Source: an uncultured Nitrospina sp.
Lineage (GTDB): Bacteria; Nitrospinota; Nitrospinia; Nitrospinales; VA-1
Assembly: GCA_913044145.1 (NCBI GenBank)
Contig: CAJWOD010000017.1
Location: forward strand, 1 to 14,430
Length of the DNA: 14,430 nucleotides
Direction of reading: 5' to 3'
Shown piece after piece: positions 6,868-12,384 of the stretch. The first letter of the stretch is position 1, and every line of letters starts with the position of its first letter. A model generated the notes under the pieces. That model did not search any database. It had not been told where the DNA came from and saw nothing but the letters and a program-made list of their open reading frames with translations. Position numbers and translations under genes: made by a program.

Positions 6868-7674
6868 TTAATATTCGCCAAGCGTTCCTTCAAAACCAAT
6901 ACGGGTAAATCCTTCAAGATAAACATCTGATCCATTAGCAGGGTCAAAGTCTACTTTTAAAATCTCACCGCCCCGCGTTTCAACTTTAACGGGTGGTTTG
7001 ACTAAATTTTTATAAGATGAAAGTAAAGCCGAAGCCACCGTCCCCGTGCCACAAGCCAGTGTTTCGTCTTCCACTCCTCGTTCGTAAGTGCGGATCTTCA
7101 AATCATGGTCACCAATCTTCTCCACAAAGTTAACATTGGTTCCCGATGGGGCAAATACATCATGAAAACGGATCCCATTGCCCACTTCCTTCACATTTAC
7201 GTTTTCGACATTGTCAGAATAAATGATAGCATGTGGTACACCCGTGTTGAGGCTGTCGATTGTATATTGTGCTCCGTTTAGTTCAGCAACAATATCCTGC
7301 TTTAAGTTTTCGGGTGCGGTGAGTTTGACCCGCACAGAGGCCCCACTTACTTTTGCGGCAATTATTCCGGCGACTGTTTCTAGGGTTAACTCATCAGAAG
7401 TAATCCCTTTTTCCACCGCATAGCGTGCAACACAACGGCCGCCGTTTCCGCACATCTCGGCAGAGGAACCGTCTTCATTATAGAAATCCCATTTGATGTC
7501 GGCCTTGTCGGAATTTTCGACAAAAATTACGCCATCCGCACCGACAGACATTTTGCGATCGCAGACCCGTTTGACGAAATCAACCTTTTCCTGGTTATCC
7601 ATCACCGGCACCCGATTATCTATAATGATAAAATCGTTGCCACTGCCACTCATTTTTGTGAATTGAATGGCCAT
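6868..7674 (-). CDS. dapF: Diaminopimelate epimerase DapF
   Basis: This 268-residue cofactor-independent epimerase interconverts LL- and meso-diaminopimelate, feeding both lysine and peptidoglycan. Two-cysteine catalysis is visible: C75 in E-M-C-G-N-G-G-R-C, and C208 in L-A-C-G-T-G-T-V-A. The N-terminal K-M-S-G-S-G-N-D-F motif (7-15) binds substrate, and E-R-G-V-E-D-E-T at 198-205 precedes the second active-site loop. It is the first gene of the minus-strand dap cluster. A weak purine run (AAAGG) lies about 12 bases before the ATG. No dapD, dapE or dapL gene is in the window, so which variant of the pathway is used cannot be told. Confidence 0.97.
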   Translation of the reverse strand: MAIQFTKMSGSGNDFIIIDNRVPVMDNQEKVDFVKRVCDRKMSVGADGVIFVENSDKADIKWDFYNEDGSSAEMCGNGGRCVARYAVEKGITSDELTLETVAGIIAAKVSGASVRVKLTAPENLKQDIVAELNGAQYTIDSLNTGVPHAIIYSDNVENVNVKEVGNGIRFHDVFAPSGTNVNFVEKIGDHDLKIRTYERGVEDETLACGTGTVASALLSSYKNLVKPPVKVETRGGEILKVDFDPANGSDVYLEGFTRIGFEGTLGEY

Positions 7675-7858
7675 ATGCTTTTTATGCCTTTCGAAAAAAA
7701 TTTTCAGATAATTGGGTTAATTATGATTTAGATGCAAAAGCCACTGGGTAGATTCCTACAAGGCTAAGCAATTCTATCACCCGCTACTTCTTGAGGCAAT
7801 ACCACCTCAATTCTGGAAAAAATGCAATGTCTAATATTTATAACCCGATCGGAGAATA
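7675..7858. other. Intergenic region between the MDR gene and dapF, with an inverted repeat
   Basis: This 184-bp gap must hold any dapF promoter, reading on the minus strand, and the end of the upstream oxidoreductase transcript. TTGAGG at 7791-7796 pairs with CCTCAA at 7805-7810 around an 8-nt loop. It lacks a following T-run, so it is not a textbook intrinsic terminator. A CCGATCGG palindrome lies at 7845-7852. I could not recognise a lysine riboswitch. Confidence 0.4.
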
Positions 7859-8860
7859 TCAAGTATTCTCTAAAACAATCTTCCCGATATGTTTATTGGT
7901 CGCAAATAGAGCGTGGGCTTCGTTCGCCTGATCAAAGCTAAATTTTTCTTCGTGAATAAGCGGCTCAATTAATCCCTCATCTATCCACTTTGCAATACTT
8001 TCGAGGATAAATTTATGATGAGTTCGGCCTTTCCCTGTTAGCATGGGTAGAAGCATAAAGACTAAATGCAAACTTAATCCTTTCATATGCATGGGTGTAA
8101 GGTCATGTGGGTTTGTCCCGACAATACCGATCACTTGACCGCTGGTCTTTGCGGCTTTTAAAGATTTATCGAGATTGTCTGCGCCAATAGTATCGAATAC
8201 AACATCAAAGCCTTTACCTTCAGTGAGACGTTGAGTATAGTCTTTGACCGATTCATCACGGTAGAAAATAATTTCATCTGCTCCCAGCTCCTTGGCAATT
8301 TCGGCTTTTTCCTCAGAAGAAACCGTTGTTGCGACCCGAGCACCCTGCTGCTTGGCCAGTTGTATTGCAATGTGACCCACCCCACCCGTACCAGCATGAA
8401 CAAGAATATGGTCTTCCTTTTTTATATGCGCGCGGTCGAATAGCCCTTCCCACGCGGTGATAGCTACAAGCGGTAATGCAGCTGCCTCCGAAAAACTCAG
8501 CGCTTTAGGCTTTAAAGCTATCAAATTACTATCTGCCAACATATATTCGGCCAACGCACCATCAATATTTCCGGCTTCTCCTTGTAATCCTCCCGCACAA
8601 CCGTAAATCTCGTCACCCTTTTTAAATGCGGTGACTCCTTCTCCTACTTCTATTATGACCCCAGCCACATCCATATGAAGAATCCCAGGCAATGCAGGGT
8701 TAATCCTTACTTTTCCTTTGAGGATCTTATGGTCAACAGGATTAAGGCTTGAAGCTTTTACCCCAATCACAACATGTCCTTTTTTTACTTTTGGTTTATT
8801 AATTTCATCCTCAATAAACTTTGCATCTTTTCCGTATTCATGAACCCTGTAAGCTTTCAT
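7859..8860 (-). CDS. Zinc-free MDR-family NAD(P)H oxidoreductase (quinone oxidoreductase-like)
   Basis: This 333-residue medium-chain dehydrogenase/reductase has an N-terminal GroES-like domain (about 28-115) with V-K-A-S-S-L-N-P-V-D at 34-43, G-I-L-H-M-D-V-A-G near 59-67 and V-G-E-G-V-x-x-F-K-K-G-D-E-I-Y-G. A Rossmann fold follows, with A-G-T-G-G-V-G-H-I-A-I-Q-L-A at 156-169 binding the dinucleotide. The structural-zinc cysteine cluster and the catalytic zinc ligands are missing, which places it with NADPH:quinone reductase-like or enone-reducing members rather than alcohol dehydrogenases. The substrate cannot be predicted. The ATG at 8860 is preceded by a G-rich stretch (AGGGGGATTGGGG) that can serve as ribosome binding site. 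It is transcribed alone, divergently from the gene at 9077. Confidence 0.9.
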   Translation of the reverse strand: MKAYRVHEYGKDAKFIEDEINKPKVKKGHVVIGVKASSLNPVDHKILKGKVRINPALPGILHMDVAGVIIEVGEGVTAFKKGDEIYGCAGGLQGEAGNIDGALAEYMLADSNLIALKPKALSFSEAAALPLVAITAWEGLFDRAHIKKEDHILVHAGTGGVGHIAIQLAKQQGARVATTVSSEEKAEIAKELGADEIIFYRDESVKDYTQRLTEGKGFDVVFDTIGADNLDKSLKAAKTSGQVIGIVGTNPHDLTPMHMKGLSLHLVFMLLPMLTGKGRTHHKFILESIAKWIDEGLIEPLIHEEKFSFDQANEAHALFATNKHIGKIVLENT

Positions 8861-9076
8861 ACCCCAATCCCCCTATTAAATAAACCCTTGCCTATGATAC
8901 ATATAGGGATCAAATACACAAGTTGATACAATATTTTTATGCTGCAATAAAAAAGAGACCAGGGGAGGGTTTAATAGCCTTGGATTATGGAAAAACTTGT
9001 AAATAGTTTTTGTATCCTATCAGCTTCGAAGCAGAGTTTAGGTTGACTCAATAATTTTTTCTTAGTATGGAATAAT
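8861..9076. promoter_or_regulatory. Divergent promoter region between the MDR gene and the pseudo-protease gene
   Basis: This 216-bp AT-rich gap should hold promoters in both directions. For the plus strand, TTGACT at 9043-9048 and TATGGA at 9066-9071 have 17-bp spacing. The -10 would lie only 5 bp before the ATG at 9077, implying a leaderless or near-leaderless message, in line with no visible ribosome binding site. A second plus-strand candidate is TTGATA at 8923 with AATAAA at 8946, also 17 bp apart. On the minus strand a TATCAT -10-like hexamer lies in the region around 8895. None is verified. Confidence 0.35.
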
Positions 9077-9748
9077 ATGATCAAAGTAATAGGCGGGTTC
9101 TTTCTTTTTGGAGTGTTATTGGTGATGCTGTTCTTTAATACTCATGCGACCCTTCTGGGTTCGGGGTTCCTCGTAGGAGATGGGACCCATGTCTTGACCT
9201 ATCACCAGCTAGTGAAAGAAAAAGAAACCCTAACTGTCAAGTTCCCCAACGAAGACAATATTGAAGCAGAGATAGTGTTTCTCGATCCGGCCAGCAACCT
9301 TGCGATTTTGAAGTTGAAAGATGCGCCCAAAGTAAAACGCCAAACTCTCGTGATAAACCAAAATGGATTGGGTCCTAAAAGCGAGTCTGTTTTCACATTG
9401 GGTTACCCTTGGACCAACACGCTGCAAGACCAGCATGTTTTAATAGAAGGTTCTGCGAATATCGGATCTATCTTGATCAAATTAAATATGGCTCTAGACC
9501 CTGTGCATAGTGGCAGCCCGTTGTTCAACACTCAGCAGGAAGTCGTAGGAATGGTATTATCGGAGGCCCATGCCAAAAGCGCATTTCCCGTTAAGGGTAC
9601 GAATAACTTTGCAATCCCCGCATTGTTGTTAGAAAAAGCACTAGATGCAGCTAGAATTAATGCAACCCCTGCTCCGGATACGAATCTAACAAGGCAGGCG
9701 TTTATTTCAAAATCGAGAAATAATATTGTTCTGATTGAGGCAAGATAA
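9077..9748 (+). CDS. Membrane-anchored trypsin-like (HtrA/S1C-fold) protein, probably a pseudo-protease
   Basis: This 223-residue protein has an N-terminal hydrophobic anchor or signal (about 4-21). A chymotrypsin-like domain follows: G-S-G-F-L-V-G-D-G-T-H-V-L-T at 28-41, D-P-A-S-N-L-A-I-L-K-L at 70-80 and D-P-V-H-S-G-S-P-L-F-N at 141-151. Aligned with DegP-type proteases, T-N-N-H-V becomes T41-Y-H-Q44-L, S-D-I-A-L becomes S-N74-L-A-I, and G-N-S-G-G becomes V-H-S145-G-S. The serine is kept, but the His and Asp positions hold Gln and Asn and the oxyanion-loop glycine is altered. It lacks a PDZ domain. I infer a binding or scaffold role outside the cytoplasmic membrane rather than proteolysis. 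The stop is immediately followed by the next gene's ATG. Confidence 0.82.
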   Translation: MIKVIGGFFLFGVLLVMLFFNTHATLLGSGFLVGDGTHVLTYHQLVKEKETLTVKFPNEDNIEAEIVFLDPASNLAILKLKDAPKVKRQTLVINQNGLGPKSESVFTLGYPWTNTLQDQHVLIEGSANIGSILIKLNMALDPVHSGSPLFNTQQEVVGMVLSEAHAKSAFPVKGTNNFAIPALLLEKALDAARINATPAPDTNLTRQAFISKSRNNIVLIEAR

Positions 9749-9886
9749 ATGCAACCCGCGGATGAAACTTACATCTTATATGGCGTTTTATTCGTTTTTG
9801 TGTTCCTGGGGCTTTTGTTTAATGTTGCCAAACGCCTCGGTTCCTCCAAAAATTTTCCACGATCTAAAGATAAAAAGAACAAGTGA
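9749..9886 (+). CDS. 45-residue single-pass membrane protein
   Basis: This is a short ORF, ATG at 9749 to TGA at 9884-9886. It is acidic at the start (M-Q-P-A-D-E), then hydrophobic from Y-I-L-Y-G-V-L-F-V-F to L-L-F-N-V-A (about 8-27), then strongly basic (K-R-L-G-S-S-K, ending K-D-K-K-N-K). By the positive-inside rule the tail is cytoplasmic. It is likely real: its ATG abuts the previous stop, GAGG at 9737-9740 sits 8 bases upstream, and its TGA overlaps the GTG of selO by four bases (GTGA). That gives tight coupling on both sides. It resembles no family I can name. It may tether or couple the neighbouring envelope protein to the cytoplasm. Confidence 0.75.
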   Translation: MQPADETYILYGVLFVFVFLGLLFNVAKRLGSSKNFPRSKDKKNK

Positions 9887-11355
9887 GTCACAAACCACAG
9901 TTTAAATTTGATAACAGTTTTGCCCGTAGTCTTGAAAGCTATTTCCACTACTGCGATCCAGAACCTGCGGTCGCTCCTAAGTGGTTACAGTTTAACCATG
10001 AACTGGCCGAAGAACTCGGTCTCGATCCCGTCACCCTTGATTCGGATGCCGGTCTCGCAATTTTCTCCGGCAATGAAACAGCTGAGGGTTCAAAACCGCT
10101 AGCTCAGGCTTATGCCGGTCACCAGTTTGGCGGATTCTCACCCCAATTGGGGGATGGCCGCGCGCTTCTTCTTGGTGAAGTAATTGACACTCAACAACAC
10201 CGCCGGGATATTCAATTGAAGGGGTCAGGCCGCACCCCTTTCTCTCGTGGTGGAGATGGTAAGGCTGCTGTTGGCCCAGTATTGCGCGAATACCTGATTG
10301 GAGAAGCGATGTATGCGCTTGGTATCCCGACGACACGAGCTCTAGCGGCCATAGCCACAGGTAAGGAAGTTTATCGGGAAAATATTCTTCCCGGTGCCAT
10401 TCTTACCCGGGTTGCGGCGAGTCACATTCGCGTCGGGACTTTTCAGTATGGTGCAGCGCGCGGCAACGAAGATGAAGTCCGTAAACTCGCCGATTACGCG
10501 ATTGCCAGGCACTATCCCGATACAGCCGAGGCGGAAAATCCGTACCTTGCTTTCTTCGCTGCTGTCGCCGATGCCCAGGCCGACTTGGTGGCCCAGTGGA
10601 TGAGTATTGGATTTATCCACGGTGTGATGAACACAGACAATATGACGATCTCCGGAGAAACCATTGATTTCGGACCCTGTGCCTTTATGGAAAGCTATGA
10701 TCCTGGCACCGTGTTTAGCTCGATCGACCACGGTGGACGCTATTCCTATGCGAACCAGCCCCAGATCCTGGTCTGGAATCTTGCTCGATTGGCGGAACCG
10801 CTGATCCCCTTGGTGGATCCCGACCAAAAACGGGCGGTTGAATTACTGACCGAGACCATTGAGTGTATTCAGCCCCTCTATGAATCGTACTGGCTGACTA
10901 GAATGCGGTCCAAAATTGGTTTATCAAAGGAAGATTCTCTCGACTCGCAACTTATCCAGGACCTGCTAAAAGTGATGGAAGGCACAGATTTCACCCTTGC
11001 CTTCCGGCGCCTCTCGCAGGTCTTGCGTGGGGAGAGAGAGATAGTAAGAAATCTGTTCAAAAAGCCAAATGACTTTGACGAATGGGAACCGCGTTGGCGA
11101 AAACGCCTGGAGCAGGAGGGAGTTGCAACAGAGGAGACGGCCCAGGCAATGGACAGGGTCAACCCAATCTATATCCCACGGAACCATAAAGTTGAGGAAG
11201 CCCTTGCAGCCGCAACCCACCAGGCAGATATGACGTTTTTCTCAAAACTGCTGACCATTGTGACCCGTCCCTTCGAAGAAGTTGAGGGAAACGAAGCCTA
11301 TGCCGAACCCGCTCCGGCAACCAGCATCCCCTACCGAACCTTCTGCGGAACCTAA
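9883..11355 (+). CDS. selO: Protein adenylyltransferase SelO (YdiU/UPF0061)
   Basis: This 490-residue pseudokinase-fold enzyme transfers AMP from ATP to hydroxyl side chains of proteins. In bacteria it is linked to the oxidative stress response. Expected active-site residues are present: K113 in L-K-G-S-G-R-T-P-F-S-R, E136 in L-R-E-Y, R176 and R183 (L-T-R-V-A-x-S-H-I-R), and H-G-V-M-N-T-D252-N253-M followed by D262-F-G-P. These fall at the numbering known for Pseudomonas SelO. The C-terminus ends Y-R-T-F-C488-G-T, with cysteine where eukaryotic SelO has selenocysteine. The start GTG at 9883 overlaps the stop of the small membrane-protein gene (GTGA), so translation is probably coupled. The family name and fold are secure; targets are unknown. 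Confidence 0.97.
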   Translation: MSHKPQFKFDNSFARSLESYFHYCDPEPAVAPKWLQFNHELAEELGLDPVTLDSDAGLAIFSGNETAEGSKPLAQAYAGHQFGGFSPQLGDGRALLLGEVIDTQQHRRDIQLKGSGRTPFSRGGDGKAAVGPVLREYLIGEAMYALGIPTTRALAAIATGKEVYRENILPGAILTRVAASHIRVGTFQYGAARGNEDEVRKLADYAIARHYPDTAEAENPYLAFFAAVADAQADLVAQWMSIGFIHGVMNTDNMTISGETIDFGPCAFMESYDPGTVFSSIDHGGRYSYANQPQILVWNLARLAEPLIPLVDPDQKRAVELLTETIECIQPLYESYWLTRMRSKIGLSKEDSLDSQLIQDLLKVMEGTDFTLAFRRLSQVLRGEREIVRNLFKKPNDFDEWEPRWRKRLEQEGVATEETAQAMDRVNPIYIPRNHKVEEALAAATHQADMTFFSKLLTIVTRPFEEVEGNEAYAEPAPATSIPYRTFCGT

Positions 11356-11487
11356 CGAGTATTTTGGTGCTTTTCTTTACCCACCCGGGGCCCAGTAAAT
11401 AGACATTCGTTGAAATACTTTAAATTATTTTGCTCCTGAGTTTTTTGATCACTCCCAAAAACTTAGCCTAATCGCTGTTCGCCCAAA

Positions 11488-11517
11488 ATGTTCTAAAAAT
11501 ATATATTTTTAGAATAT
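11488..11517. promoter_or_regulatory. Recombinase-type palindromic site 1
   Basis: The core TTCTAAAAATAT/ATATTTTTAGAA (11491-11514) is a perfect 24-bp palindrome. With flanks it reads ATGTTCTAA at the left and TTAGAATAT at the right. It is the most symmetrical of three related sites and the farthest from the recombinase gene, the place of crossover site I in Tn3-type res loci. Use as a binding site is inferred. Confidence 0.55.
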
Positions 11518-11574
11518 CACCTCTGAGCTTTAATCCTGAAACAACCAAATAACTCATTTTAATAGCTTTAAATG

Positions 11575-11604
11575 ATGTTCGAATATTAATTAATTATAGT
11601 ACAT
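11575..11604. promoter_or_regulatory. Recombinase-type palindromic site 2
   Basis: The left end ATGTTCGAA and right end TATAGTACAT match the outer arms of sites 1 and 3 at the same 26-bp core spacing. The inner part is less symmetric. It contains TATAGT (11595-11600), a good -10 hexamer, so a protein bound here could also block transcription of the recombinase gene. Confidence 0.45.
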
Positions 11605-11615
11605 CTTGCACTTTA

Positions 11616-11645
11616 ATGTTCTAATAATACTTAGTTTTAGAACAC
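11616..11645. promoter_or_regulatory. Recombinase-type palindromic site 3
   Basis: ATGTTCTAA at the left and TTAGAACAC at the right, with the GTTCTAA and TTAGAAC arms (11618-11624, 11637-11643) exactly inverted. It begins 41 bp after site 2 and ends 45 bp before the recombinase ATG. Confidence 0.5.
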
Positions 11646-11656
11646 TTCTTATAAAC

Positions 11657-11671
11657 GCTGACTCAGTCAGC
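11657..11671. promoter_or_regulatory. Perfect 15-bp palindrome GCTGACT-C-AGTCAGC in the recombinase leader
   Basis: Seven-base arms around a single central C lie 7 bp before the GGAG ribosome binding site. The one-base loop makes an RNA hairpin unlikely, so a DNA operator for a dimeric regulator is the simpler reading. It is unrelated in sequence to the three AT-rich palindromes upstream. Confidence 0.45.
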
Positions 11672-11690
11672 ACACTTTGGAGAAAAAACA

Positions 11691-12323
11691 ATGGAAGAAA
11701 AAATGAGATTTGCAGCGGGAAACATTAGCAAGAAAAGAGAAAGGGTCGCTTTGTACGCGAAATCGGGCACAGATGGTCAGACCACAGAAAACCAGCTACA
11801 TGAACTTCGAAAAATAGCGGATCAAAAAGGCTGGAAGATAGCCCGAGAATTCGTGGATCAGAGTACCAGCCTCTCCAAAGGTAGAGGTCAAGGACCTGCC
11901 TTCGATGAAATGTTCAATGGCGTAAAAAGAGGGGATTTTGATCTGATCATGGTCTGGAACGTGGACCGTTTAGGTCGATCGCTTCGACAACTCATAAGTT
12001 TCCTCGATGAACTCCACTCCAAAAATATTGACTTGTTCATCAACAAGCAGGGTGTGGATACCACCACACCCGCAGGAAAAATGCTGTTTCAAATGCTGGA
12101 TGTTTTCGCAGGATTTGAAAGGAGCATGATCCAGGAAAGAGTCAAAAAAGGTTTGAAAGAGGCAAAAAACCGTGGCCAGCGGCTGGGTAGACCCCGAGTG
12201 CCTTTTGCAGTTGAAAGCAAAATCAGAGAACTCAGATCAACCGGTAAAGGCATAAGAAGAATTGCAACCGAACTGAGGGTTGGGGTGAGCACTGTGATGA
12301 GAGTGATAGATAAGCCTTTATAG
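11691..12323 (+). CDS. Small serine recombinase (resolvase/invertase family) with altered catalytic site
   Basis: This 210-residue protein is of the resolvase/DNA-invertase type. The catalytic domain (about 16-150) has A-L-Y-A-K-S-G26-T-D-G-Q-T-T-E-N-Q, M-V-W-N-V-D-R-L-G-R-S, D-T-T-T-P-A-G-K-M-L-F-Q-M-L and F-E-R-S-M-I-Q-E-R. The hinge G-R-P-R leads to a C-terminal helix-turn-helix (about 170-208). In active relatives the motif is Y-A-R-V-S-T-D-G-Q. Here Arg is Lys24, Val is Ser25 and the nucleophilic Ser is Gly26, while the rest of the core is intact. It may be inactive and act as a DNA-binding regulator, or it may use Ser25. GGAG at 11679-11682, 8 bases from the ATG, gives a good start. Three palindromes upstream are its likely binding sites. 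The autotransporter gene follows 61 bp later. Confidence 0.92.
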   Translation: MEEKMRFAAGNISKKRERVALYAKSGTDGQTTENQLHELRKIADQKGWKIAREFVDQSTSLSKGRGQGPAFDEMFNGVKRGDFDLIMVWNVDRLGRSLRQLISFLDELHSKNIDLFINKQGVDTTTPAGKMLFQMLDVFAGFERSMIQERVKKGLKEAKNRGQRLGRPRVPFAVESKIRELRSTGKGIRRIATELRVGVSTVMRVIDKPL

Positions 12324-12384
12324 CTCCCAGATAAAACTTACTCAAGCTGCACTTTGAAAACGTTTTTAACCAAACTTTATTGCT

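Larger units (their letters stand above)
11356..11690. other. AT-rich intergenic region with palindrome array
   Basis: I see no gene in this 335-bp stretch. The first part after selO holds a CCCGGGGCCC patch and an imperfect stem: C-T-G-A-G-T5 at 11436-11445 against A5-C-T-T-A-G at 11457-11466, with an 11-nt loop and one G-T pair. This stem has no T-run after it and is a poor terminator candidate. Then come three related palindromes (11488-11517, 11575-11604, 11616-11645), a separate 15-bp palindrome at 11657-11671 and a GGAG ribosome binding site at 11679. The base composition contrasts with the GC-richer selO and marks the start of accessory-type DNA. Confidence 0.7.

Noticed and set aside
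7675..7858. Lysine riboswitch before the dap cluster
   Set aside because: At 184 bp the gap could hold one, but I could not make out the expected multi-helix junction or a terminator stem. A covariance-model search would decide.
10342..10827. 161-codon minus-strand ORF inside selO
   Set aside because: selO motifs are complete and in frame over this stretch, so the reverse ORF is a shadow with no ribosome binding site context or recognisable domain.
11346..11355. Selenocysteine at the SelO C-terminus
   Set aside because: The codon is TGC (Cys), followed by GGA ACC TAA. No UGA is involved.
11436..11466. Intrinsic terminator for selO
   Set aside because: The imperfect 10-bp stem is AT-rich, has an 11-nt loop and lacks a trailing T-run, so I list it only as an inverted repeat within the intergenic entry.
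12355..12369. AAAACGTTTT palindrome between recombinase and autotransporter as a fourth recombinase site
   Set aside because: It lacks the ATGTTC/GAACAT arms and the 26-bp spacing of the other three sites. It is probably a chance AT-rich palindrome.
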